From: Terebella lapidaria
Taxonomy: Eukaryota; Annelida; Polychaeta; Terebellida; Terebellidae
Direction of reading: 5' to 3'
Assembly (NCBI GenBank): GCA_949152475.1
Contig: OX424559.1
Location: 31,105,119-31,169,118, forward strand
Length of the DNA stretch: 64,000 nt
Made by a program: the position numbers and the translations under genes. Below are positions 22,565 through 32,410 of the stretch, piece after piece (position 1 is the first letter of the stretch; each line of letters opens with the position of its first letter). The notes under the pieces were generated by a model, which made no database searches, was not told the DNA's origin, and worked only from the letters and a program-made list of their open reading frames with translations.

Positions 22565-24096
22565 ATTTATGTCCACACTTTGACCTCTATAATAAACACT
22601 GGGTTATATCAGAATAACCACAGGAGGTGGGCTAACCCTCTCCCACTACAATGAACATCATTGAGGCATAGAACGCACTAATTCGGTTGAGCATGAAATT
22701 ACTATTAAATGAGTTTAATTTCGCCCACGAGTAATCCGGAGAGGGTTTGATAACCCCGACGAGTAATTTAACAAATAGTTTAATAGTGTGGGCGAGTAAT
22801 TAACATGAACAACAAAAGAATAGTACCTGGGTAAGAGAGTGTCGTTGCTGAGGAGATTCCCCCGCAGTTGTCTTGCTGTCCGCGGGACAACTCAAAATTT
22901 CTTTCACCCAAATAAGAGGGACAACCAGAATCTCCGAGACGACCCGTCCACCAGAGATGTGTGTATATACAGGTGCAGGAACTACGTACATCAAACCCAA
23001 GGCAGGAAACCGGCCCCCGGGATACGGGTATCCCGAGGCGCCAGAAGCCTGAAGTCCACAAATTGAGACGTTGACGGAATTGAACCTATGGGTAGAGGAC
23101 ACCGAAGGCCGCATCCGAACGGAGCTCAATGCCAGGTAACCGGGGTCTATGAGCATGTTTCGGCCCCTTGCCCGGCTACCCTCAGGCGGGACAGGGTTAG
23201 AGTTAACCAATGTCATACACGAAGTATGAATTGAAGAACTCGCGGTACTACCGAGGTAGTACTGGTTCCCGGGATCCGGCAAGCCGGGTCCCGGGAACCG
23301 AGGAAGGCTGAAAGAAGAGCATAAATCATCACTCACAGCAGATATCAAATGCAGTAAAGATAAATCCTGCTCCTCACGCTTCTGTACGGCCTGTTTATGT
23401 GTGGACCTAGCGCTAGAACTAGCTGAGGGACTTGGTATGGGCGGGAGAGGTTTACTCATCCTTTCTTGTTGAACGGCTCTAAGACCACGCAAGTAGTCCG
23501 ACCACTCGTTGACCGACCAACTCCCACACAGACCACACGTCGCCGTTGGCTGACACAAAGATCTGCACATCCAGCAGCTGACGTGCAGCTCCCATTTCGG
23601 CAAAAACTGCTTACAACCCGCGCACTTCATCTGAAAAATTCCAACATGAAAGAATGGGGGCGGGCGATAATAGAGGAAACTAAGTAACACTCGAGGAAAT
23701 TACCAGTTCCTCAACCGAAACTAGACTAAACTACTCTAAAACTACAGTAGCTGTACGAAGTACACTAGTCTGTGAAGAAATCCGTTGGAAAAACGTTCGT
23801 ATTCCAAGAGAAAGAGTGAAAACTCCAGATTTGAAAGCCTAAGCAAGATCCTTTGTCTTGGCGCCAAAACCAGGGACAAAGGTAATGGCGGTTCCGGTGA
23901 AACAGCTTCGTCAAGAAAGATTTCTCAATGACCACTGACACAGTCAAGTTTCGTCAAGAAACTTTTATGAATGACTGTTGACTGAGGGGCATAGAACGAC
24001 CAGTTTAAGAGAGTTTGCCATTAAAAAATTTAATGGCACGATTTCCCTCTTATTTGAAAGCCAAGTAATATTACCCAAAGTGTTTATTATAGAGGT
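22244..24096 (-). mobile_element. 1.85-kb element with 224-nt terminal inverted repeats
   Basis: 22244-22467 and 23873-24096 are inverted copies differing at only a handful of positions (for example one extra A in GAGGGAAAATCG). They start ACCTCTATAATAAACACTTT and end ACTTTGTCCC. They enclose a minus-strand ORF with a cysteine-rich N-terminus. Long inverted termini plus internal copies of the terminal word and a Cys-rich first ORF recall DIRS-type retroelements, of which this would be a deleted derivative lacking RT and tyrosine recombinase. A foldback DNA transposon is the alternative. High arm identity implies recent activity. Confidence 0.75.
22800..23630 (-). CDS. Cys-rich (putative Gag-like) ORF of the inverted-repeat element
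   Basis: The frame is about 276 codons from ATG at 23628-23630; the open frame continues upstream, but this ATG directly precedes the conserved-looking region. Residues 1-50 contain CAGC, HVSCWMC, SLC and CGLC, a Cys/His pattern like the N-terminal zinc-binding segment of DIRS-type Gag proteins. A Ser/Pro-rich stretch follows (KPLPPIPSPSASSSARS), then a region without recognised domains and a Cys-rich end. A TTTTTCAG acceptor-like sequence abuts the ATG, so this could also be an internal exon. The Gag assignment is inference from pattern only. Confidence 0.5.
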   Translation of the reverse strand: MKCAGCKQFLPKWELHVSCWMCRSLCQPTATCGLCGSWSVNEWSDYLRGLRAVQQERMSKPLPPIPSPSASSSARSTHKQAVQKREEQDLSLLHLISAVSDDLCSSFSLPRFPGPGLPDPGNQYYLGSTASSSIHTSCMTLVNSNPVPPEGSRARGRNMLIDPGYLALSSVRMRPSVSSTHRFNSVNVSICGLQASGASGYPYPGGRFPALGLMYVVPAPVYTHISGGRVVSEILVVPLIWVKEILSCPADSKTTAGESPQQRHSLTQVLFFCCSC

Positions 24097-24606
24097 CAAA
24101 GTACGGACATAAATAGCAGCTTTCTTACAGAACCCTGAACCCCCAGACAGAAGTGAAATAACAGTTTTCAATGACCAGACAGCAGGGACCAGAAATCTTC
24201 ACCCTAAACCTAGAACAGCCAGCCTCATTTCCAAAAGTATTCACTGATGGACCTAACAATCTGTGCATCATTGCAATAAATTAGGCCAGGTGCTGGATAC
24301 ATACATACAATATAGGTTCCCATATAGGACTTCCTACATGTATATGCTAATAATCCTAAGTACTATGTGCAAGTGTTTTAGTCCCAGACGCAAATTTACA
24401 TATTTCATATCAGATGTGTCATTGGGAATTACCACTCATGATCATTTGAGATGAAATTTAGAGTCACCAAAACTTCCTATATGCTCATACTATAAACATA
24501 CATTGTACATGTGAGCTATATATTAATACAATTTGTCTGTAGAGGTCAATTTTCACATTTCAAATCGCTGCGACCTTGAGGTGTAGCCATCCCAGTGTTT
24601 TGGGCA

Positions 24607-25336
24607 TTATTGACACAAGAAAATAACATTTTTCAATGACTTGTGTCGAACTTGCTTGGAATGGAGTTTGAAGTTGTGAAGGCGTGCGACATGATGCTGA
24701 CGCAAATCGAAGAAAACCTGGCAAAGAAGATGCACGAGCGTGATGTGATGGTTGTCAATACCGTCTTGAGTGTCTGATGTGTGATCTCCCAGCTTGAACA
24801 CATCTCGACATCCGAGTGAAGTCAATACCCTTGTCTGGAGGTTGATGCTGGCGAAGTTCAGAGACACAGCGAGATGACGAATGTCAATGAGTTGGCGAAG
24901 GTGATGCTCCGCAGCAATGATGACATCAACAACACCTTCGGAGGGGCATATCAGGCCGCCATTGTTCTTCAGTTGAAGAAAGAAGTACGCCTGACCGTAC
25001 TTGAGGCAGCACGGCAGGTCTCGCAGGTCAGCTTCTGCAGTGCCTTTCTCACCACCCAACCGCTGATATATACCAAGACATTCTCGAGGACAGCGCTCAT
25101 ACGATGAGTGATGAAAGGATGATCTTCATCAGCTTTTTCAAGCACTTCTCCAACTTCTGCGTCTTGTCTGAGTAGAGTGGGTGGGATGTAGGTCGAAGTA
25201 GCTGCCTGAAAAAGTTCTGTGTCATCTTGTGCAGTGTTGTTCCCAGTTGACCCTGGAGTCACAGCGCCACAGCGGGATATCAGGCGACGAAATGCTGCCT
25301 TGAAGTGCACGACATTCGGATTATTGTTCCAGCCTC
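24607..25336 (-). CDS. THAP9-like last exon, frameshifted
   Basis: The acceptor is GTGTATTGTAG. It starts GGWNNNPNVVHFKAAFRRLI and continues to YISGWVVRKALQKLTCETCR. A one-base shift near 24990-25015 moves the reading to a frame with YGQAYFFLQLKNNGGLICPS, then EGVVDVI and a C-terminal block ending SLKNVIFLCQ before a stop, close to the natural end of the family. Both halves match consecutive parts of the same protein. Confidence 0.85.
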
Positions 25337-25679
25337 CTACAATACACAATAAATAAATTAAATTAATAGTCTATAAAGAAGAAAATCTATATACATGTCA
25401 AAGTAGAGGGCAAGGCGTGAGATCAAGGCCTGAACATGTACAGTACTTGTATATGAATAACATCAAAATAAAAACTTGGAAATTTTGATTTGAAGGTATA
25501 TTGAAGGTTTGCACCTGTCCTCTAAGGGTTGCCTCCATAGAATGAAAGCCGCGGGCTATGATATTTTTGACAAATAAGGGCCTGTCTTAAAAGATTGCCA
25601 GGGGAGGGGTAAAACTTTGTTGACAAAAGAGCACCCAGGCGCCTAATTGAGCCATTACGGTACTTGAAATAGTACTGAC

Positions 25680-25877
25680 CACATCTTCTGATAGCATTGA
25701 AGAACAATTCTACATGGTCTTGGCTGAACTTGTACATGCAAATGTACTTCAGGATACCAGGCACCAGGAGCTGCTGGGCGAATCCTATGACGGAATCAAC
25801 TGCGGAGACCAGGCCAACAATGCAGGTGCTCCTGAAAGGAGTTTCATTGATCACATTAGTATTACTTGCTTCGATAT
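25680..25877 (-). CDS. THAP9-like exon: SQDHVELFF (catalytic Glu)
   Basis: Acceptor TTATTGTTCAG, donor ATGTG/GTCAGT. It encodes INETPFRSTCIVGLVSAVDS, then LLVPGILKYICMYKFSQDHV and ELFFNAIRRCG. kfSQDHxElfF with the catalytic Glu is diagnostic for THAP9/P transposases. The split Gly codon joins GGWNNNP of the next exon. Confidence 0.9.
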
Positions 25878-26462
25878 CTGAACAATAACATTTCTGTGTA
25901 CAGAGCTACATGTATGATAATACGAACTATAATATATGTTTGCCTCATTTAAATCCTGATGCAACGTCATAATGGATTCCAATTATAGTTAAAACATTTA
26001 CATGTAAAACCTTACCAACTGCGAAGATACCAAATTACAAATTCACACTTGTTTGAATACCAGTGAAATAACAGAAATTAGCTAAAGGGCTGAGATGGTT
26101 TTTCAGAGAAATATACTGTCAAAGTGTTAGGCTGTCAAAGTCTGAAATGTTTTTTTTATATTCAGCATATTAAATTTTACATTGGAGTAGTTTCACAATT
26201 TTCTGCGATAGAAGTCAGAAATTTATTTTTAAAAAGTCTGAGTATACATATATCCCATTTCAAAGCAATTAACAGTTGGGCCTGAGATCAGAGTTCGATA
26301 ATACATGTACAGTATACATGTAAACTAACTGTGATATCAACAAAGAAACATAACATGCTAATTATTTATTTGTGTACATATACTAATAAGAGCCCAAAAA
26401 TACAACTTCAAAATTTATGCAATTTTGTCCCTTATCTATTTGTAGGCAAAACTACCGTCGAC

Positions 26463-26628
26463 TGAGGTAAAGCGGCGTGTTGTCTACTGATGTCAAAGAC
26501 ATCAAGTACGCTTTTGCCTCTAGCAGGAACTTGTGTGTGACCTCCAGATTCTGGAGTCTCAAAGGTTGCTTGTATCCATGTGCAGCAACAGATCTACTGT
26601 TCAGGGTGTCAAAGAGTCTATCGACCCT
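26463..26628 (-). CDS. THAP9-like exon: RLFDTLNSR
   Basis: The acceptor is TTGTTGGTAG. It reads RVDRLFDTLNSRSVAAHGYK, PLRLQNLEV and on to VDNTPLYL. FDxLNSR and GYKxPl are conserved family words. The end at 26463 (donor A/GTCGAC) is the one that keeps phase with the next exon, but it is weak. A GTAGTT donor at 26450-26455 would break phase. Confidence 0.75.
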
Positions 26629-26733
26629 CTACCAACAAATGTTTCTTATTTGAAATTGCCAATACTTAGCGTCTTATCTTCATTCATAAATTAGAAATCG
26701 TGTAATAATGTATATATATGTACGTGTATGTAC

Positions 26734-26847
26734 CTCGATAAACTCCACTGTGGCATCACAGTCTCTGAATTGTGCAGCTCCTAGGTGTTTCAGAGTCTGA
26801 AGGGCACATGCCACGGAACTTGAGAGGGTCTGGGCAGCAAGCGAAAC
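26734..26847 (-). CDS. THAP9-like exon: LAAQTLSSSVACAL
   Basis: 114 nt, phase 0-0, acceptor ATATTCAAAG, donor ATCGAG/GTACAT. It encodes VSLAAQTLSSSVACALQTLK and HLGAAQFRDCDATVEFIE, matching the VklAaQTLSxSVAxal block of the family. Confidence 0.85.
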
Positions 26848-27214
26848 CTTTGAATATGTATACATTGTATATGTAAATGTGAATAATCATTTAAACAAAC
26901 AGTACTTTGTACATGTACAATCAAGTTGTTATTATGCATGTTATGTGATGATAGTTACCAGCAGAGTTCAACAATTACATTTTACATGCAAAAATCATTT
27001 AGCACTATTGCAATACAGATTGTTCTTTAACATGTTTGTAACATGGTCAAAACCATATTGTCTCTGACTTGTCAATAATAACAACAAAAATGATTTATTT
27101 AACGACGGTAATGATGATAGGCAATGCTGTCTGTTTTCCACCATCGAGTGACAGTTTAGAAATTGGAAAGCACATTAGAATGATATAAAATTAGAGCACA
27201 TGTAAATCTTTGCG

Positions 27215-27330
27215 AAGCCAGGATGAAAACTCCAACTACTTTGTGCCCGTGATGGGGATCGAAGTTAGTTACGTTGCCTGAGTTACGTTGCTTCAAGAGC
27301 CACCAGTGCAATCCACTCGGCCACAGAGGC
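27215..27330 (-). repeat. tRNA-derived SINE fragment in an intron of the THAP9-like gene
   Basis: On the minus strand TGTGGCCGAGTGGATTGCAC fits a Leu/Ser-type tRNA A box (TGGCCGAGTGG), and CTTCGATCCCC about 65 nt later fits a B box. The stems do not close into an intact tRNA and there is an internal duplication (GCAACGTAACT twice). It is best read as a SINE head, not a tRNA gene. Confidence 0.6.
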
Positions 27331-27385
27331 AGTGTGTCAACAAGAAATATACTATAAATTTCTTACTCAAAACATTTTTATGTAC

Positions 27386-27460
27386 CTTCATTTTCTGCTG
27401 GTGGAAGTTTATGTGGTAAGGGGACAGTTTGTTGGCTAGTCTCACGCCAATATCTTGTTG
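27386..27460 (-). CDS. THAP9-like exon: 25 codons, GVRLANKLSPYHI
   Basis: 75 nt, phase 0-0, acceptor TTCACTTGCAG, donor ATGAAG/GTACAT. It encodes QQDIGVRLANKLSPYHINFH then QQKMK. Gxr(l)AxKLsxxHI is conserved in P-element transposases. Confidence 0.85.
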
Positions 27461-27823
27461 CTGCAAGTGAATATGTAACATGTACTGAACGTTTGAAGCA
27501 ATCTCAAATTTTTTTCTAAATGTATGGGTAAAATTCAATGAACAAATTTAAATTGGTGAGATGATTTAAGTACCGGTATTGAATATGACCTACATTCATG
27601 CATGTACAGTGTACGCTAATAAACCATCTGCATGCAATTAATATGGACACACCTCGCAAATGATATCATGAATGATTTTATCCCTGAATTATGTAAACAT
27701 GAAATCGTGAAACATTCCACCATGTGTAAGTTGGGACAATGCCTACATGTACATAATAAGGTAATGAAGCAATATCCAAAACTCTAAAATTATTCATGTC
27801 AGATATTATCATCAAAAGCTTAC

Positions 27824-28337
27824 TGTATCTTGAAGCTCTTTGATGTAGCTCCACATGATGGTTCCCTTCGGCGATCTGATGATGCCATATGCCTCCAGCA
27901 TGTTCCTGACCAGCTTCAGCATATGGCAAGGGTCTAGCAAGATGTATATCTTGAAGCTGCTTCCAGGCAAAGAAAAGTAAGGATTAAGATTGTTGCCGAT
28001 GAACATGCAGGCACCAAGACTGGTGGACATACTGATGTTCGAAGCATGCCCATCCATGGTGATGCAGTGAACCTTCATGCCCATGTCAAACAGGTTCTGC
28101 AAGCAATGCAAGAGCAGCTCCTTGAGCGTATACCCATTCAAGCTTTTCGTAAGGTAATATGCGATAGGGCACTTTTATCGGGATTTTATCCCCACCAACA
28201 TGAAGACCATGGCCTCAGTTGCCTCCTCCCCGTCTTCTGCCCCATGACCGAGATCTACGAACCCTACAGATTTCTTTGCATGCGAGTCGTCCAGAACTTG
28301 TTTACGAATATGCATCGCATCCAAAGTTAGGCAGCAA
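27824..28337 (-). CDS. THAP9-like exon: catalytic core with an in-frame stop
   Basis: Acceptor ATTTCTCTAG, donor GATACA/GTAAGC. In one frame it carries LTLDAMHIRK (first Asp), GFVDLGHG, MVFMLVGIKSR-stop-KCPIAYYL, then HCITMDGHASN (second Asp) and DPCHMLKLVRNMLEAYGI, ending IMWSYIKELQDT. The TAA at 28175-28177 replaces the Trp usual in the FxLVGxKxxWKxPxxY block. The rest of the exon is well conserved, so the stop is either recent or an error. Confidence 0.85.
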
Positions 28338-28678
28338 CTAGAGAAATACATTGTATATTGGTACTAAAAGTCAAGGCCTAAATATGCCTCGAAGGCATTC
28401 CGGTGTGAAGCGTGAGAACGAAATATTGCTGATTTACTATGGTAACAGAAAATTAGGTTGGGGCATATTTAACCCAACATACCCGACATGTTTGTCTAAG
28501 TTTGTATAGAACATGCAGTATGGTTGGCTTTATCATGCACAATTTCGGAGATACATTTAATAATCAACATGAGAACATTAATCACGAAAACAATAAATTT
28601 AGGTAAATGTAGGAAGCATAGATATATGAAGAAGAAGGACTAGAAGTGTTGTAAAAGAGAAGTACGACAGTAGAAACA

Positions 28679-28805
28679 ATTCTGACCGTTGATGATCTAC
28701 CACTGATCTAACTGAATGCTTTGTATTCAGTGTGGGATTTGAACCCACGGCCTTCAACAGTCACACACAGACACAAACATGGACATGAGACATTCAAACA
28801 TAGTA
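28679..28805 (-). repeat. B-box-containing repeat, copy 1
   Basis: The minus strand contains GTGGGTTCAAATCCCACACT (B box GGTTCAAATCC in a perfect stem GTGGG/CCCAC). A copy sharing most bases lies 340 bp away at 29022-29147. It is likely a SINE or tRNA-like segment. Confidence 0.6.
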
Positions 28806-29021
28806 GTTAGGATATTAGACAATACATAAAAAAAATGTGAATAGAAAAATAAGAAGTGGGAATAGAGAGAATAATTTCATTGTTAACACACAATACAAAT
28901 GCTACATGCACTAAAATGTCTGATATACATGCATGTACTATCAAGAGGAGTTTAAATAAAGTTAATGAAAAGATAGAGGTTAGGTGACTGGTAGGGGATA
29001 AAAGATTGCTATAGTACAAAA

Positions 29022-29147
29022 CATTACAACCGTTGATGATCTACTGATCTAACTGAATGCTTAGTATTCAGTGTGGGATTTGAACCCACGACCTTCAACA
29101 GTCACACACAGACACAAGCATGGAATGAGAGATTCAAACACTAGGCA
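29022..29147 (-). repeat. B-box-containing repeat, copy 2
   Basis: Same order of words as copy 1 (CCGTTGATGATCTAC, TGATCTAACTGAATGC, GTGTGGGATTTGAACCCACG, CACACACAGACACAA) with about 5-10 differences. It is in direct orientation within the same intron. Confidence 0.6.
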
Positions 29148-29545
29148 AATGAGACATGCAAGCGACACTCAGAGATTAAAGAAATAAAGAGTAGGAAGGC
29201 ATAACACATGAATGGAGGAGGATAAAACAGTCAAAATGGGTAGCAGGTATGTTGAGACGCTTGGAAGTTAATAGCAAATGAATATAAAGAGAAAAGAAGA
29301 ACTAATTCTGCTTAAATCATACAATGAATACATGCAATTTTTTATACATTTTATGGAATGTTGCATCTTAAATATTTTAACATGTCCGTATGTGGACATA
29401 GCATTCTTTGTGTGCATATTGATTAACACAAAATGAATGCTTATCATGTAACAACAATTGTTGTATGTCCAAATATGTTGCAAAATATGTTTACCTGGAT
29501 ATTATATACTCAGTAAATTAGACGTTTGAGTTTTATATCTCATAC

Positions 29546-29641
29546 TGCGTGTAATCATCAGGTGCATCTTTGAGCTTTCCCTCCAGAGCTTGCAGCATAC
29601 TGAGGTTTAGACCTGGCTCCGCATCCACCTTTTCCATCCAC
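29546..29641 (-). CDS. THAP9-like exon: WMEKVDAEPGL segment
   Basis: Acceptor TTTGTCTTAG, donor ACGCA/GTATGA. It continues the previous exon as RWMEKVDAEPGLNLSMLQAL then EGKLKDAPDDYT. The split codon CA+T joins it to the catalytic exon in frame. Confidence 0.8.
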
Positions 29642-29759
29642 CTAAGACAAATTTTTTATGCATGTACAATAAACACCATAATCATACATGTAACAGCACA
29701 AAGATGAAAATGGTTATCTTCGATATTTGATTGTTCAATGGAAAGCTAGTTAAAATAGC

Positions 29760-30045
29760 AATCCCCATATATCGAGGCAAAAATATGCCTTGGGACTTTC
29801 CTATGACATGTTTCATGTATCTGGGGCTAAAAAAATCTAATAAAAAGGAAAATACAAATTTCTTACAAATCTTTTTCTTAGTCCCACAAAACCTAAAATA
29901 GTCCCACAGATCAACCTAATTTCATGAAACTTTGCTTTTAATCCCACAATGTATACATGCGTGGGTTCGGACGGAAGACAACGGACGATGGACAAAAAAT
30001 CATAACAATACTAGTTTATCGGCGCATATGGGCCGGCAAGGTAAA
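29760..30045 (-). repeat. Probable interspersed repeat in an intron
   Basis: ACGGAAGACAACGGACGATG, a tract of TAGTCCCAC words and an end with GGCGCATATGGGCCGGC resemble the organisation of family A ends but share little sequence with them. Confidence 0.35.
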
Positions 30046-30127
30046 AATACTGCTAAAACCATAATGTGTTTTACAGTGTTTTTGAAATCAGGGTAAATGC
30101 CATGTAATACATGCACACAAGATTTAC

Positions 30128-30275
30128 CGCCGCAATGATCTGGGGGCAGGCAGAGGCAAGTACTTGCGTACAAACTCGTACGCTTTAGGCGAATATAAGT
30201 GAAGCGTCAAGGCGAACCGTTTCTGCTCCTCGCAGTACTTCTCTTTCGGGAGGGAGAATAACTCTGATGGGATGT
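30128..30275 (-). CDS. THAP9-like exon: YSPKAYEFVRKYLPLP segment
   Basis: Acceptor ATTTTCAG, donor CGGCG/GTAAAT. It reads DIPSELFSLPKEKYCEEQKR, FALTLHLYSPKAYEFVRKYL and PLPAPRSLR. FAxTLxxYSPKAYxxVR is the strongly conserved start of the transposase core. Phase 1 in, phase 2 out; both match the neighbours. Confidence 0.85.
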
Positions 30276-30473
30276 CTGAAAATAAGCTCCATGTATGCTT
30301 TTCACAGTCACAAAATTTTGCAAACTATATTTTTGATTTTGTACATCATTCATATATGCATCATGATCATTCTGCGCATCAATGCTTCTTTCATGATTAA
30401 ATGTACCATGTGTAAATACATTCAAACTGGTAGTATACTTTTTTATACTTTACGTACCGGTATATTCAATTAC

Positions 30474-30721
30474 CGTTGTATGACTGAAGCATTTCTTTGA
30501 GCTCATCTGTGATTAGATTTTGTTCCTTCAGTAGATCTATGTTGTGTTGGCATCTATTTTTGGCCCTACTCTCCCTTGCACGTGTGTTTTTTTTAGCTTT
30601 TTTGCCATCTTCTCCACCCTCTCTTCCAAAATCCTAACTTTCGCTTTCATTGCACATGGTGTTTCACATGCATACATGTGATCCGTCTCAAATAAATGTG
30701 ATAACAGAATAACTGTGGATT
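30474..30721 (-). CDS. THAP9-like exon: coiled coil, frameshifted in an A8 run
   Basis: The frame KAKVRILEERVEKMAKKLKK continues as ARESRAKNRCQHNIDLLKEQ and NLITDELKEMLQSYN only if one A is added to the A8 run (T8 on the plus strand, 30587-30594). The second half is the typical LLKExNLITDE end of the THAP9 coiled coil. The donor is AACG/GTAATT. The acceptor is unresolved (CATCAG/CAG at 30722-30727); an in-frame ATG at 30750-30752 also exists. Confidence 0.7.
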
Positions 30722-30922
30722 CTGCTGATGAGTTTAAATGTAAATCAGACATAATTTACAGGAAAGAAATATATATATATATGCACTATTTTCTTGATTG
30801 AAGCCAATTTAATATTTAGAAACAAGTCAGTTTCATGATATGACATATATTTTTAAGCTTAATGACAGACTACATTTCATATTGTAGTTATTGTTCAAGT
30901 ATTGATAACATTCATTTATTAC

Positions 30923-31042
30923 CTCAGTTACATGAGTTAGGGCAATATCATGGGTTTCTGTTTCGGGGGATATACTTGTAGGTTCCTGTTCTTCCAGCTC
31001 CAAAGCTCTTTTCGAGGTCCTAGTTGCCCTTTCTGGTAATAC
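30923..31042 (-). CDS. THAP9-like exon: linker
   Basis: 120 nt, phase 0 at both ends, acceptor GGCCCAG and donor GAG/GTAATA. It encodes a polar linker (VLPERATRTSKRALELEEQE and on to THVTE), as found after the THAP finger. Only one frame is open. Confidence 0.7.
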
Positions 31043-31442
31043 CTGGGCCTACATTTATGACATGTGACGAAATATTCATTGTAGGTCTATGTTATTGTCT
31101 TGCTAGAATGTGCAATTTATTAGAGCTACAATTACACCATACAAAACAGTGGGAATATCATATAATATCCAAAAACAAAGTATTTAAACATTTGTCACTT
31201 CTGCCCAACATACTAGTAGTTTAAAAAAGAGTGAGATGAACGTTGTCCACTCTGGACCACATAGGATCGAACAATGCGGTGAAAATTCAGGACTATGTTG
31301 AACAACTGTGACCAATCACGGACTGTGCTGGGCTGAACACAAAATATCGACTAATCACAGGTTCCCAACCACCCGACTTCATTCCTTGACACTATGGGCC
31401 ATTGGGGTGACTGGTGCTAAACCCTACTCATGAAATACACAC

Positions 31443-31638
31443 TTGCAAATATTCCGGGAACTGGAATATTGTTGGCACTGCTCCATCACGAAGGCGAACG
31501 ATCTGCCCCGTACGATCTAACCACTCGTCCTTGAAGTGCTTACTGCAAAGCACGGCATGCAGACTTGGTCGACTCTGTCGCTTGCAGTTCCGAATCCAAG
31601 CTGCATGCCGTGTTGGATCAATCTCCTCTCGAGGAAAC
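31443..31638 (-). CDS. THAP9-like exon: second half of the THAP zinc finger
   Basis: Acceptor AACAATAACAG precedes the exon; donor CAA/GTGTGT ends it. It reads FPREEIDPTRHAAWIRNCKR, then a stretch with LCSKHF and AVPTIFQFP. FP, W, C-x2-H (CSKH) and AVPtiF are hallmark residues of the C2CH THAP DNA-binding domain. The exon ends in phase 0. Confidence 0.85.
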
Positions 31639-32189
31639 CTGTTATTGTTGTTGAAAACCATACATATATCATGTATATATTCCTGGTTTGATGGGGTATT
31701 GGCATACATTTACATCGAAATGACCAAGAGAGTTTGTCTTTGCAGCCAGATCCTGCATCTGGTTATCTACCCCGTCCCAAGTGCATTAACTCACGAGTAA
31801 CTGTGTTACAACGCCATAAGGCCGCCAAGGCGATCAGGCCGCATACTAGTTTTTGCATAGCCTTAAATATCATAACACTCGTCATTCATCACTTAACCCA
31901 CAGTTTCTCAATGGCGGCCCAATCACTTTGGCAGCCTTATTGCCTGTACCCGTAACTGTAACCATTTATCATGCTATACAATACGGCCACAGATACACAT
32001 CAGTGACATCACTGCATACAGTACTACTGTACTAGATTAACCTTACTTTACCGCTGTGTATTCTCGATCAATATTTTCAATGCATTCGGTAGATTAATAC
32101 GCTTACCAGAGTTAGTACTATATCTAGTAGGCCTATGAGTATACACATGTCAACAGATTGTATGACTAGATTTATATGAGTATAGTGCT

Positions 32190-32410
32190 GTATGACTTGT
32201 CATCAAAATTATAGCTCCTGTAGGATTTTTGTGTCAAAATTGATTTTTTTAGCATTTCTTGGTTCATTTGGGTCCATACTATGGCAAAATAGCGGGGTAC
32301 AAATTTTCGGACCAAGGAACCCCCCTGTGGTTCCGTGTCCGGGGGGTCCTGCAACTGATAATACCATTAGCTCCACCAATATTCAACCGATTTTCGTAAT
32401 TTAGGTGTCA
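32190..32410 (+). repeat. Dispersed repeat B, forward copy
   Basis: Contains TTTTTGTGTCAAAATTGATT, GTTCATTTGGGTCCATACTA and GGGGTACAAATTTTC. The inverse copy at 34055-34275 matches over about 200 bases with many substitutions. Confidence 0.7.

Larger units (their letters stand above)
24607..31638 (-). pseudogene. THAP9 / P-element-type transposase gene, at least 11 exons, three lesions
   Basis: The exons, listed separately, together spell the family order: THAP zinc finger (second half), linker, coiled coil, FALTLHLYSPKAYEFVRKY segment, catalytic RNase H-like core with LTLDAMHIRK and CITMDGHASN, LLDPCHMLKLVRN, an insertion region, SQDHVELFF, GGWNNNPNV and a C-terminal block ending near NVIFLCQ. 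THAP9 and Drosophila P transposase cut DNA with a DDE triad; the two Asp motifs and the Glu of DHVELFF are all present. Junction phases agree from 30474 down to the last exon. Lesions: one missing base in an A8 run (30587-30594), a TAA at 28175-28177 where the family has Trp, and a frameshift near 25000. The first THAP half was not found. It is either a recently dead gene or one carrying assembly errors. Confidence 0.85.

Noticed and set aside
23466-23687. Plus-strand frame opposite the Cys-rich ORF
   Set aside because: It is antisense to the longer minus-strand frame, which has the ordered Cys/His pattern.
27215-27330. Functional tRNA-Leu/Ser gene
   Set aside because: A and B boxes are recognisable, but the stems do not close and an internal duplication disrupts the body.
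31690-31800. First half of the THAP domain (a GCKDKLSWSF reading near 31720-31760)
   Set aside because: A stop lies just upstream in that frame, the paired Cys is missing and the phase does not fit the next exon.
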